Assembly: GCA_024304885.1 (NCBI GenBank)
Contig: JALJOM010000003.1
Location: forward strand, 128,296 to 192,295
Length of the DNA stretch: 64,000 nt
Source of the DNA: Beijerinckiaceae bacterium
GTDB lineage: Bacteria; Pseudomonadota; Alphaproteobacteria; Rhizobiales; Beijerinckiaceae
Direction: 5' to 3'
A program made the translations under genes and the position numbers. Each line of letters begins with the position of its first letter. The first letter of the stretch is position 1. A model generated the notes under the pieces. That model did no database searches, was not told where the DNA came from, and saw nothing but the letters and a program-made list of their open reading frames with translations. Shown in pieces: positions 35,479 to 45,978 of the stretch.

Positions 35479-36837
35479 ATGGAAATCGCCACGAGCCCGC
35501 TGCTCACGGATCTCTACCAGCTCAACATGATGCAGGCCTATCTCGACCACGGCGAGGTCGAGACGGCGACCTTCGAGTTCCTCGTGCGCAGCTTGCCCGC
35601 AGAGCGGGGGTTCCTGGTCGCGGCGGGGCTCGACCCTCTGCTCGACTATCTGGAGACGCTACGCTTCTCCGAGGACGACATCGCCTGGCTCGCCTCCACG
35701 GGGCGGTTCAAGACCAATTTTCTCGATTGTCTCGCGACCTTTCGCTTCTGCGGCGATGTCCACGCGATGCCGGAAGGCACAATCGTCTTCGGTCACGAGC
35801 CGATCCTGCGCATCACCGCGCCCTTGCCGCAGGCCCAGCTCGTCGAGACGCGCGTCATCAATCTGTTGCATTACCAGTCCCTGATCGCATCGAAGGCCGC
35901 CCGGATGGTGCTCGCCGCACCGGACAGGCTCCTCGTCGATTTCGGGCTCCGGCGCGCCCATGGCGGCGAGGCCGGCCTCATGGCGGCGCGGGCGAGCTAT
36001 ATCGCGGGGCTCGCCGGCACCGCCACGCTGCTCGCGGAACGGCTCTGGGGCATCCCGACCTACGGGACCATGGCGCATTCCTTCATCGAGGTGCACGACG
36101 ACGAGGCCACGGCCTTCGAGACCTTCGCGAGCTCGCGGCCGGAGCATCTCACGCTCCTGATCGATACCTATGATACGGAAGCCGCCGCGCGAAAGGTCGT
36201 CGCCCTCGCCCCGGGGCTCGAAGCGCGTGGGATCCGCATCTCGGGTGTCAGGCTCGACAGCGGCGATCTCGTCGCCTTGTCCAAAAGCGTCCGACACATC
36301 CTCGACGAGGGCGGGCTCGGCGAGGTCACGATCTTCGCGAGCGGCGGCCTCGACGAGAGGGACCTCGCGCGGCTCGTCGCGTCCGGCGCGCCGATCGACG
36401 GTTTCGGCGTCGGCACTTGCCTCGCCACCTCGTCCGACGTCCCGGCCCTCGATTGCGCCTACAAGCTGCAGGTCTATGCCGGTGTGGCGCGACGCAAGAA
36501 ATCGACCGGCAAGGCGACCTGGCCGGGCGTGAAGCAGGTCTTTCGGCGCTATGGTCCGGATGGGCGTATGGCGGGCGACGCGGTGTCGCTCGAAGGCGAT
36601 GCACAACAAGGCGAGCCCTTGCTGCAGCCGGTCATGCGCGCGGGACAACGTGTGGTGCCACGCGAGACGCTCGCGACCTGCCGGCAGCGCGCCGCCGACA
36701 ATCTCGCGCGCCTGCCCGACTCGTTGCGAGGCCTCGAGCCGAAGGCGCCCTATCCGGTCGAGATCGCCCCGGCTCTCTCGAGCCTCGCCGATGAGGTCGA
36801 TCGTCGGTTGGGATTGAAGGCGCCGGCCGCGCCATGA
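35479..36837 (+). CDS. pncB: Nicotinate phosphoribosyltransferase
   Basis: Converts nicotinic acid and PRPP to nicotinate mononucleotide in the Preiss-Handler NAD salvage route. The 452-residue protein begins SPLLTDLYQLNMMQAY, a family hallmark, and contains DFGLRRAHGGEAGLMAARASY (containing the catalytic His), SVxLDSGDL as ISGVRLDSGDLVAL, and GVGTCLATS. ATG at 35479 follows AAGGA at about 12 bases. Its stop overlaps the pncA start (ATGA), so the two salvage steps are translationally coupled. Confidence 0.96.
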   Translation: MEIATSPLLTDLYQLNMMQAYLDHGEVETATFEFLVRSLPAERGFLVAAGLDPLLDYLETLRFSEDDIAWLASTGRFKTNFLDCLATFRFCGDVHAMPEGTIVFGHEPILRITAPLPQAQLVETRVINLLHYQSLIASKAARMVLAAPDRLLVDFGLRRAHGGEAGLMAARASYIAGLAGTATLLAERLWGIPTYGTMAHSFIEVHDDEATAFETFASSRPEHLTLLIDTYDTEAAARKVVALAPGLEARGIRISGVRLDSGDLVALSKSVRHILDEGGLGEVTIFASGGLDERDLARLVASGAPIDGFGVGTCLATSSDVPALDCAYKLQVYAGVARRKKSTGKATWPGVKQVFRRYGPDGRMAGDAVSLEGDAQQGEPLLQPVMRAGQRVVPRETLATCRQRAADNLARLPDSLRGLEPKAPYPVEIAPALSSLADEVDRRLGLKAPAAP

Positions 36838-37466
36838 CCACGTTGCCGGAGCCTGGCGGCGGTGACCTTCTCCTGATCATCGACGTCCAGAACGATTTTT
36901 GCCCGGGCGGCAGCCTCCCTGTTCCCGGCGGGCACGAGGTCGTGCCGGTCATCAACAGGCTCGCAGGGAAGTTCGCCGATGTGGTGCTGACCCAGGATTG
37001 GCATCCGCCGGGCCACCATTCCTTCGCGTCTTCCCACCCGGGCCGACAGCCGTTCGACCGGATCGAGACGGTACACGGCCCCCAGGTCCTGTGGCCGGAT
37101 CATTGCGTGCAAGGGACGAGCGGCGCCGCACTCCACCCGGATCTCCACATTCCCCACGCGGCCCTGATTATCCGCAAGGGCATCCACAAGGAGATCGATT
37201 CCTACTCGGCCTTCTTCGAGAACGATCACGCGACACCGACGGGGCTCACCGGCTACCTGCGCGAGCGCGGGTTCACCCGCGTCATTCTCGTCGGCCTCGC
37301 GCTCGATTTCTGCGTGCGCTACTCCGCCGAGGATGCCGTGAGCAGCGGCTTCTCCGCTGTTGTCGTGGAGAATGCTTGCCGTGCGATCGATGTAGAGGGC
37401 TCGCTCGCGGCAGCACGGAACAGCTTCTCGGCGCTGGGGATCCATTGCTACAGGCATCTCGAGTGA
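36834..37466 (+). CDS. pncA: Nicotinamidase
   Basis: Deamidates nicotinamide to nicotinic acid, which PncB then uses. The 210-residue isochorismatase-fold enzyme carries the catalytic Asp in IIDVQNDFCPGG, the Lys in IRKGIHKEIDSYSAF and the Cys in GLALDFCVRYSAEDA; metal ligands are in TQDWHPPGHHSF. All are intact. The start overlaps the pncB stop as ATGA. It ends 14 bases before the stop of the convergent methyltransferase gene. Confidence 0.96.
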   Translation: MTTLPEPGGGDLLLIIDVQNDFCPGGSLPVPGGHEVVPVINRLAGKFADVVLTQDWHPPGHHSFASSHPGRQPFDRIETVHGPQVLWPDHCVQGTSGAALHPDLHIPHAALIIRKGIHKEIDSYSAFFENDHATPTGLTGYLRERGFTRVILVGLALDFCVRYSAEDAVSSGFSAVVVENACRAIDVEGSLAAARNSFSALGIHCYRHLE

Positions 37467-37480
37467 ATATCGATCTGCCG

Positions 37481-38083
37481 TCAGCGCGACCGCGCGAGCC
37501 AAACCGTGTGGTCTCCACAGGCCGGATCCTCCGCTACGTAGGATACGACATCGAACCCATTCTCGTCGAGCAACGCGCGGTACTCGCTCGGATCGAGGCT
37601 CGCATGATACAATGGCTCGCCGCGGTAGGTTCCGATCGATTCTCCGCGCCTCGGGCCGCTCGTGAACATCACGGCGGCACGCCACGCGGCATGCTGCCTG
37701 AAAATTCCGAACATCCGGGTCTGGTCGTCCGGACAGAGGTGGAAGAAACTGTCCCAAGCGAGGATGCCGTCGAAGCCTCGGTTCAGGGCGAGGCTTCGCA
37801 TATCCGCGACAATCCACTCCCTCGCGGGAAAGGATGCCTTGCACATTTCGACGAGCGCCGGCGAGGAATCGACCCCCGTCACACGATGGCCCTGTTCCAT
37901 GAAATAGCGTGCGAGAGGTCCAGCGCATCCACATCCGAGATCGAGAATCGAGGCCCCACACGGCAGGAGCGCCGCAAATCGATCGAGCCACGACCGCTCG
38001 AACAGGCTCTTGTCCCGATCCCGTGCCCATTCGGTGGCGTGTCGCTGGTAGAGTCCGATGACGGCCTCGGACTCGGGCGTCAT
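37481..38083 (-). CDS. Class I SAM-dependent methyltransferase
   Basis: A 200-residue methyltransferase with motif I ILDLGCGCAGPLARYF, an acidic motif II region VTGVDSSPALVEMC, and post-I WIVADMRSL. It ends DHTVWLARSR. It is the last gene of a four-gene leftward operon (acyl carrier protein, ketosynthase, hotdog protein, methyltransferase), overlapping its upstream neighbour by ATGA. This placement suggests that it methylates the acyl product or a linked group made by that mini fatty-acid pathway. The substrate cannot be deduced from sequence alone. Confidence 0.87.
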   Translation of the reverse strand: MTPESEAVIGLYQRHATEWARDRDKSLFERSWLDRFAALLPCGASILDLGCGCAGPLARYFMEQGHRVTGVDSSPALVEMCKASFPAREWIVADMRSLALNRGFDGILAWDSFFHLCPDDQTRMFGIFRQHAAWRAAVMFTSGPRRGESIGTYRGEPLYHASLDPSEYRALLDENGFDVVSYVAEDPACGDHTVWLARSR

Positions 38084-38496
38084 TTTCGCGGCACTCCGGC
38101 GGCGCCACCGCTTGCGAGGCCGACGAGCCTCAGCACTGTCTCGAATCGCACGCAGATCTCGCCTTCGGGCGACGAGACCTCGGCCCGAAGCGTCAGGCGC
38201 TCGGGCGCGGAGGTCCGGGTGATGTCCACGGCAAGCAGATAATCGCGGTCGAGATCGAGACGTCGCTCGGTGGTGAAGCTCTGCGATTCGTGCACCGGCA
38301 CCATGTCGCCGCCGGCTTCGGCGAGCAGGCGCGCGTGCACCTCGGGCAAGGCGAGCCAGCGGATCGGGAAGATCGTCGGTACGCCCGGGACAGGCTCGCC
38401 GCCGCTGGCGCGTTGGAAGGTGCGGACCGTCGCAGGGTCGGTTCTGACCGCGATCGGGCCGATCCGTGCCGCGCCTGGCCCGGCTTCTGACGTCAT
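38080..38496 (-). CDS. MaoC/FabZ-like hotdog-fold protein
   Basis: A 138-residue protein resembling a single hotdog domain. Segments FPIRWLALPEVHARL, MVPVHESQSFTTERRLDLDRDYLLAV and the following beta strands recall the N-terminal dehydratase-like (MaoC_dehydrat_N) type of hotdog proteins. No clear catalytic Asp/His pair of a hydratase could be placed with confidence (the HESQS His is a candidate). It is translationally chained to the ketosynthase upstream and the methyltransferase downstream by ATGA overlaps, so it probably dehydrates, thioesterifies or simply holds the acyl chain built by the operon. Confidence 0.72.
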   Translation of the reverse strand: MTSEAGPGAARIGPIAVRTDPATVRTFQRASGGEPVPGVPTIFPIRWLALPEVHARLLAEAGGDMVPVHESQSFTTERRLDLDRDYLLAVDITRTSAPERLTLRAEVSSPEGEICVRFETVLRLVGLASGGAAGVPRK

Positions 38497-39716
38497 GCCG
38501 CCTCGGCGCGGCGGACCACGAGGCTCGCGTTGATGCCGCCGAAGGCGAAGGAATTGGAGAGAGCGACGCGGATCGGCACCGGCCGCGCCTCGTTGGGCAC
38601 GGCATCGACGGGGCACTTGAGGTCGGGCTCGGACCAATTGATCGTCGGCGGCGCGACATTCTCGCGGATCGCGTTGATCGTCACGACGAGCTCGAGCGCG
38701 CCCGCGGCACCAAGCCCATGGCCGTGAATCGGTTTCGTCGAGGAGACCGGCAGCTCACCGAGCCGATTGCCGAAAACGAGGCCGAGCGCGGCCGATTCCG
38801 TCATGTCGTTGACGGTCGTCCCGGTCCCGTGGGCGTTGACATAGTCGATCTCGTCGGCCGCGACCTCGGCGTCCGCGAGCGCATTGCGCATGCAGGCGGC
38901 GGCACCCTCCACGTCGGGGCGCACCTGATCCTTGGCATCGGTCGAGCAGCCGTAGCCGGAGAGCTCCACGAGCGGGACCGCACCTCTCGCCCGCGCGACC
39001 TCTTCCGCCTCGAGCACGAAGGCTCCCGCCCCGGCGCCGAGCACCATCCCGTTGCGGCCTTTCGAGAAGGGACGGCAGAAATCGGGAGTCAGCACGCGCA
39101 AGGCCTCCCAGGCGAGCATCGCGCTGTTGGTAATGCAGTCTTCCGTCCCGCCCACGATCGCGCGATCGACGACTCCCGAACGGACGAGAGTCATGCCGAT
39201 GCCGATCGCCTGGTTCGCGGAGGAGCACGCGCTCGAGACGGCAAAGCAGGGACCGTTGATCCCGAAGCGCAGGCTCACATTGGCCGGGGCGGCGCTCGGG
39301 ATGAGCCGCGGAATGGTCAGCGGGTCCGGCCGAGTCCCCTCGATCATCGTCTTGTGGAGCCCTTCCTCGATCGAGCTCATGCCGCCGATGCCGGTGCCGA
39401 TGATCGCTGCCGTGCGAGGACCCATGGGCTCGGACCGCGAGAGGCCCGCCTGGGCCATGGCCTCGTCGGCGGCGGTCAAGATGAATTGCGTGACCGGATC
39501 GCAGAACGGCAAGATCGCTTCTTCGAGATGGGCGGTTGGATCGTAATCCTTGACCTGGGCGGAATATTTGATTCGTCCCCGATAGGGTCGCGGGAACCTC
39601 GTCTCGGCGACCCCGGAACGGCCGTCCCGTGCCGCCCGCCAAAGGACATCGGCTCCGATCCCGACCGCGGAGACCGCGCCCATGCCGGTCACCACGACGC
39701 GCCGCGATTGCGCCAT
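38493..39716 (-). CDS. Beta-ketoacyl-ACP synthase (FabF/NodE-like)
   Basis: A 407-residue condensing enzyme with the complete Cys-His-His triad: Cys164 in SSACSSANQA, His296 in NAHGTGT and His333 in KPIHGHGLGAAG. It extends an acyl chain on an acyl carrier protein with malonyl-ACP. Length and motifs are of the FabF class. The acyl carrier protein gene ends one base upstream and the hotdog gene overlaps its stop, so it forms a dedicated acyl-building module rather than the housekeeping fab cluster. No acyltransferase or ketoreductase lies in this operon, so those steps must come from elsewhere. Confidence 0.92.
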   Translation of the reverse strand: MAQSRRVVVTGMGAVSAVGIGADVLWRAARDGRSGVAETRFPRPYRGRIKYSAQVKDYDPTAHLEEAILPFCDPVTQFILTAADEAMAQAGLSRSEPMGPRTAAIIGTGIGGMSSIEEGLHKTMIEGTRPDPLTIPRLIPSAAPANVSLRFGINGPCFAVSSACSSANQAIGIGMTLVRSGVVDRAIVGGTEDCITNSAMLAWEALRVLTPDFCRPFSKGRNGMVLGAGAGAFVLEAEEVARARGAVPLVELSGYGCSTDAKDQVRPDVEGAAACMRNALADAEVAADEIDYVNAHGTGTTVNDMTESAALGLVFGNRLGELPVSSTKPIHGHGLGAAGALELVVTINAIRENVAPPTINWSEPDLKCPVDAVPNEARPVPIRVALSNSFAFGGINASLVVRRAEAA

Positions 39717-39717
39717 A

Positions 39718-39987
39718 TCAGCTTTTTTCTTTGACGATATAGGCCGCGATGGCCTCGATCAGGTCCTTGACGCTCTTCGCCTCGTGAAACGGCCCGTCCA
39801 TCGGGATATAGACGTCGAACTTCTCCTCGAGCGCAGTCAGGATCATGACGATGTCGATCGATTTCAAGTCGAGGCTCTCGATCGTCGCGTCCATCGTGAC
39901 CTTCTCGCGATCGACCATGCCTTCCTTGACGATCACGTCGATGACCTGGTCGACGAGCTGGGCTTGATCGAATTCCTTGATGTCCAC
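39718..39987 (-). CDS. Acyl carrier protein (specialised)
   Basis: An 89-residue acidic four-helix protein with the phosphopantetheine attachment Ser43 in ESLDLKSIDIVMIL. The usual DSL motif is changed to KSI, a deviation typical of specialised carriers such as NodF- or polyketide-type ACPs rather than housekeeping AcpP. It is the first gene of the leftward operon, ending one base before the ketosynthase start. It should carry the growing acyl chain for the downstream enzymes and needs a holo-ACP synthase from elsewhere. Confidence 0.9.
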   Translation of the reverse strand: MDIKEFDQAQLVDQVIDVIVKEGMVDREKVTMDATIESLDLKSIDIVMILTALEEKFDVYIPMDGPFHEAKSVKDLIEAIAAYIVKEKS

Positions 39988-40396
39988 CGATTACCCCCAA
40001 ACCGCAGAAACCCGCGTCGGCACCGGATGCGGCCCTCGCCCGAGCCCGCCCGGACGGCGACCCCGAGAGTGCCGCTGGACCAGTCGGCTCGCGGGATCGA
40101 GACGGTCACGCTCGGCTTCGACCTTGGAGCACGCCTGAGTCGAAAGAGTCGAGCAACTTTTTTCGCGACGGTTCGCGTCGGCTCGAGGAATCGAGCACAT
40201 CCGGCCGGCTCCGGTCAACCCTGCGGCTCGTTTTTGCCTCGGCACCATGGACATGCCTGGGGACAGGACGGGACAGGCCTGGCAACCGATGCCCGGCTCT
40301 CGGAGACATGGCATAAGGAGAGCCCGGCACGGGCTCCGCTGGAGCTGCCGACGTCATCCGCCGAGCAGGATTCGCAAAACCTCGGGAGGTCATTCA
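39988..40396. other. Divergent intergenic region
   Basis: About 409 bases between the divergent acyl carrier protein operon and the cyclase-family gene. It must hold both promoters, but I could not pick out convincing boxes. Several short frames cross it on both strands without ribosome sites. GGAGGT at 40385-40390 is the ribosome site for the rightward gene. Confidence 0.5.
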
Positions 40397-41203
40397 ATGG
40401 CAAGGTTCACGCCAGTAGCTGTCTTGCTCGAAGCTGCGCTGCTCTTCGGATGCCTATGTCCGGCATCCGGCCAGAGCTTCGACCTCGCCACGGCGAGGAT
40501 CGTCGATCTCAGCCATTCCTTCGACGCCGACACGATCTATTGGCCGACCTCGCCGTCGGGCTTCGAGCTGAAGCCCGTGCACAGGGGACCGACCCAGCGC
40601 GGCTTCTTCTATTATGCCAATACATTTTGCTCGCCCGAGCATGGCGGCACGCATCTCGACGCCCCGATGCATTTCGCCGACGGACGCTGGACGAACGCCG
40701 AGATGCCACCCGAGCGCTTCATCGGTCCCGCGGTCGTCATCGACGTCACCGAGAAATCCGCGCGAGATCCGGACTATACTTTGACGCCCGGCGATGTCGC
40801 CGCTTGGGAAGCCGCGCATGGCCGCATTCCTGAGGGTGCCATCGTTTTGCTGCGAACCGGCTGGAGCGCGCGTTGGCCGGACAAGAAGGCCTATCTCGGG
40901 GACGACAGGCCGGGAGACGCGTCGAACCTGCATTTTCCCTCCTTCGGCCCCGAGGCGGCGGCTCTGCTCGTCGACGAGCGCCGAGTTCGGCTCGTCGGCG
41001 TCGATACGGCGAGCGTCGATCACGGCCCCTCCAAGGATTTCCTCGTTCACCGGATCGTGGCGGCAGGTAATGTCGGGGGCCTCGAAAACTTGACAAATCT
41101 CGACCGGCTGCCTCCGACCGGGGCATGGGTCATCGCGCTACCGATGAAGATCGCCGCTGGATCGGGTGGACCGGCTCGCGTTGTCGCGCTCCTGCCGCCC
41201 TGA
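40397..41203 (+). CDS. Exported cyclase-family (KynB-like) metal hydrolase
   Basis: A 268-residue protein of the cyclase/kynurenine-formamidase family, identified by HGGTHLDAPMHF (the metal-binding HxGTHxDxPxHF signature) and the opening IVDLSHSFDADTIYWP. A signal peptide (AVLLEAALLFGCLCPASGQ) makes it periplasmic, which is unusual for kynurenine formamidase but common among the uncharacterised branches. ATG at 40397 follows GGAGGT by 6 bases. The enzyme probably hydrolyses an amide, ester or lactone with a divalent metal. The substrate is unknown and no tryptophan-degradation gene is nearby. Confidence 0.88.
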   Translation: MARFTPVAVLLEAALLFGCLCPASGQSFDLATARIVDLSHSFDADTIYWPTSPSGFELKPVHRGPTQRGFFYYANTFCSPEHGGTHLDAPMHFADGRWTNAEMPPERFIGPAVVIDVTEKSARDPDYTLTPGDVAAWEAAHGRIPEGAIVLLRTGWSARWPDKKAYLGDDRPGDASNLHFPSFGPEAAALLVDERRVRLVGVDTASVDHGPSKDFLVHRIVAAGNVGGLENLTNLDRLPPTGAWVIALPMKIAAGSGGPARVVALLPP

Positions 41204-41220
41204 ACCTCGAATCGGTCGTC

Positions 41221-41799
41221 TCACGGGACGGCGATCACCCGCGTGCCCACACGCACACGGTGGAAAAGATCGAGAACATCCTCGTTGTACATCCTTATGC
41301 ACCCATAGGAGGCGGCGGTGCCGACCGAACGGCGCATGCCGCGCGTGGTGCCGTGGATCGCGACCTCGTCGCGATTGAGGACGATCGCAGCCGCCCCCAT
41401 CGGGTTGCGGGGTGACCCGCCGGGAATCAGGGCGGGAAAATGCGGGTGATCCTCCCGAACCACGGCCGGGGGCCTCCAGGCCGGTGCGAGAAACTTCCCC
41501 GAGACATAGGCCTCGCCGTACCACTCTCGTCCGGACCTGCCGACGGCGATAGGGTAGCGGATCGCCATGCCCCAGCCGGTGGTGAAATAGAGCCTGCGCT
41601 CGGCCTCCTTGATGATGATCGTGCCCGCAGGATAAAGCCCGGGAAAGGCCACGGTCTCGCGTGCCAGGGCGCTACCCGTAATGCAGAGGCCCGCCAACAG
41701 CCCGCCGAGGACCGCGAGCCGTCCGAAGGCTCGCGCGGGGCTCGTAGCGAAAATCGAATACCCGCATGCAGCGCCGATGTTGCTCATGGCTGCCACCAT
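41221..41799 (-). CDS. L,D-transpeptidase (YkuD)
   Basis: A 192-residue exported protein with a hydrophobic signal segment (FGRLAVLGGLLAGLCITGSALA) and a YkuD catalytic domain: LYFTTGWGMAIRYPIAVGR, AIHGTTRGMRR with the conserved His and SYGCIRMYNEDVLDL with the nucleophilic Cys. It forms 3-3 peptidoglycan crosslinks or attaches proteins to peptidoglycan. Two starts are possible, at 41799 and 41787; neither has a strong ribosome site. It is convergent with the cyclase-family gene. The 287-base gap upstream (41800-42086) separates it from acs, and nothing else was found there. Confidence 0.9.
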   Translation of the reverse strand: MVAAMSNIGAACGYSIFATSPARAFGRLAVLGGLLAGLCITGSALARETVAFPGLYPAGTIIIKEAERRLYFTTGWGMAIRYPIAVGRSGREWYGEAYVSGKFLAPAWRPPAVVREDHPHFPALIPGGSPRNPMGAAAIVLNRDEVAIHGTTRGMRRSVGTAASYGCIRMYNEDVLDLFHRVRVGTRVIAVP

Positions 41800-42086
41800 C
41801 GAGAAGGGACCGGATCACGGACACGACGAGCGCTCCATGGCTACGGCCCCTACCAAAGGTTGCGTCGAAAAGGATCGAAGCATCGCGCAAAACGCAACCA
41901 ATGTCGAAAATATGGCTCCACCGGTCCGTGTCGATCCGAGCGTCCGGCCAAATCGCCAGCACATTTCTGTGAAATGAAGCCGCGCGGGCTCTGGCGTCTC
42001 CCGACCGAACCGGAGCACTCTCACTTGGGTCCGAATCACTTTCGTGACCGGCACCTGCCCGACGCGGTCGAGATCGAGCTACAGGC

Positions 42087-44024
<1,938 letters not shown>

Positions 44025-44216
44025 TTTGGAGTCTCGGCTGGCTGGATGGCCCTCGGATGCCGCCGAGGAAACCCTTTGGGACGATTAGACCCCGTTCCGC
44101 GTCCTAGGGCAAAGGTTTCAAGACGTGGCTGACGAGGAACATGGTGCCGGCCAGGCCGACTCGACCTCCAGGGCTCGCGCAAGAGCTTCGAGCGTTTCTG
44201 TCCTGTGATTCGGTTC

Positions 44217-45251
44217 TCACGCCGCCTTCGGCTTCGGGGCGATCAGCTTGCGGTTGATCAGCATTTCCGCGATCTGGACCGCGTTCAGCGCCGCGCCCTT
44301 CCTGAGATTGTCGGCGACGACCCAGAGCGAGAGCCCGTTCTCGACCGTCGCATCCTCGCGAATCCGCGAGATATAGGTCGCGTCCTCGCCGGCCGCCTCG
44401 TGCGGGGTAATGGATCCGCCCGGCTCGCGCTTGTCGATCACGAGGCATCCTGGAGCCTCGCGCAGAATCTCGCGGGCCTCCTCGGCCGTGATCGGCGCCT
44501 CGAACTCGATGTTCACCGCCTCGGCATGGCCGATGAAGACCGGCACCCGCACGCAAGTTGCGGTGAGCTTGATCTTCGGGTCGAGGATTTTCTTGGTCTC
44601 GGCCATCATCTTCCATTCCTCCTTCGTGAACCCGTCCTCCATGAAGACGTCGATCTCCGGGATCACGTTGAAGGCGATGCGCTTCGAGAACTTCTTGGGC
44701 TCGACGGGATCGGAGACGAAGATCGCACGGGTCTGCGCGAAGAGCTCGTCCATCGCGTCCTTGCCCGCGCCCGACACGGATTGATAGGTCGCGACCACGA
44801 CGCGCTTGATCCTCGCCTTGTCGTGGAGGGGCTTCAGCGCCACGACGAGCTGGGCGGTCGAGCAATTGGGGTTGGCGATGATATTCCTCTTCGAGAAGCC
44901 CGAGAGCGCGTCGGCATTGACCTCGGGTACGACGAGGGGCACGTCCTGGTCGTAGCGCCAGGCGGAGGAATTATCGATGACGACGCAGCCGGCCGCCGCG
45001 ATGCGCGGCGCCCATTCCTTCGCGACCGCGCCGCCGGCCGACATGAGGCAAATGTCGGTGCCGGTGAAGTCGTAGGTGTCGAGCGCCTTGCATCTCAGGG
45101 TCTTGTCGCCGAACGAGACTTCCGTGCCAATCGAGCGCGAAGAGGCGAGGGCGACGACCTCGCCGACCGGAAACTGCCGCTCGGCGAGGATATCGAGCAT
45201 CTCGCGCCCGACGTTGCCCGTCGCGCCCGCGACTGCGACCTTGAAACCCAT
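44217..45251 (-). CDS. asd: Aspartate-semialdehyde dehydrogenase
   Basis: Reduces aspartyl phosphate to aspartate semialdehyde with NADPH, the branch point to lysine, diaminopimelate, threonine and methionine. The 344-residue protein has the NADP-binding VAGATGNVGREMLDIL near the N-terminus, the catalytic Cys in NPNCSTAQLVVALKPL and the substrate-binding RVPVFIGHAEAVNIEFE. All are intact. It is divergent from the small exported protein gene at 45462, with about 210 bases between them that include an AT-rich AAGAAAAAATTAGG stretch. Confidence 0.96.
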   Translation of the reverse strand: MGFKVAVAGATGNVGREMLDILAERQFPVGEVVALASSRSIGTEVSFGDKTLRCKALDTYDFTGTDICLMSAGGAVAKEWAPRIAAAGCVVIDNSSAWRYDQDVPLVVPEVNADALSGFSKRNIIANPNCSTAQLVVALKPLHDKARIKRVVVATYQSVSGAGKDAMDELFAQTRAIFVSDPVEPKKFSKRIAFNVIPEIDVFMEDGFTKEEWKMMAETKKILDPKIKLTATCVRVPVFIGHAEAVNIEFEAPITAEEAREILREAPGCLVIDKREPGGSITPHEAAGEDATYISRIREDATVENGLSLWVVADNLRKGAALNAVQIAEMLINRKLIAPKPKAA

Positions 45252-45461
45252 GATCTTCTCCCGGCCGATTGCCCGCGGCCTTCGTTTATCCGGCTCCGGC
45301 GATGCGGCAAGAAAAAATTAGGCCTGCGACCATTTCCCTGTCGACATATTGAACCAAAACGTGGCGGTTGCGTTGTAAGCTCCGTCGCGAAACGCGCGCC
45401 CGCGGCCTTCGGAGAGAACGACGCGCCATCAATGAGAGCGAGCAGCAAAGGACCTGCGACC

Positions 45462-45830
45462 ATGCGCCTTCGGACCCTTCACCATATGGCGATCCTCGCC
45501 TCGACCGCAGCGGCGCTCGCGGCCGCGAGCGGCGACGCCTTTGCGCAGTCGCAGTCCAGGACGAAGCCGCACCGCTCGCCTCTCGTGCAGCAGTTCGCCA
45601 ACGAGGCTCCCCCGATCACGGTCAAGAAGCGCAGCTTCCTCGACCCCGGCCCCGTGGTTCCGGTCGGCAGCATGTCCAATTACGTCGCGGTCAGCACGAT
45701 CTTCAACCGCACGGAGGATCAGACCTTCAAGCGCTCGCTCTACGGAAACGAGGCCCTGCCGGCGCCGCTCGAGATTCCGGCGCGCGCGCAACCTCTCGTC
45801 GTCTTCGAGCCTCTCGACACGGGCAATTGA
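45462..45830 (+). CDS. Small exported protein of unknown function
   Basis: A protein of about 122 residues with a signal peptide (MRLRTLHHMAILASTAAALAAASGDAFAQ) and a short mature part rich in Pro (FANEAPPITVKKRSFLDPG, PLEIPARAQPLVVFEP). ATG at 45462 was chosen because AAAGGA lies 9 bases upstream; the frame also contains an ATG at 45432. No Cys or known motif is present in the mature part. Probably periplasmic. It is followed after 12 bases by an A-module repeat. Confidence 0.65.
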   Translation: MRLRTLHHMAILASTAAALAAASGDAFAQSQSRTKPHRSPLVQQFANEAPPITVKKRSFLDPGPVVPVGSMSNYVAVSTIFNRTEDQTFKRSLYGNEALPAPLEIPARAQPLVVFEPLDTGN

Positions 45831-45842
45831 GGCGCGAGCCGC

Positions 45843-45978
45843 TCGAGCATTTCCGGCGAAGTGGACGGCTCTTCGCATCTCGATCTCGATGCTTCGGTCG
45901 ATCGACATCGATGCGAGTATGCGACGAGACGAGAACGGAGAGCCGTTTCCGATCCGGCCGGATCGGAAACGGCTCTAG
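45843..45978. repeat. A-module palindromic repeat
   Basis: GCATTTCCGGCGAAGTGGAC at the left, a GATCTCGATGC / GCATCGATG insert, TATGCGACGAGACGAGAA, then a strong hairpin AGAGCCGTTTCCGAT / ATCGGAAACGGCTCT with final CTAG. The final CTAG encodes, on the minus strand, the TAG stop of ettA. The element lies between convergent gene tails. Confidence 0.88.
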
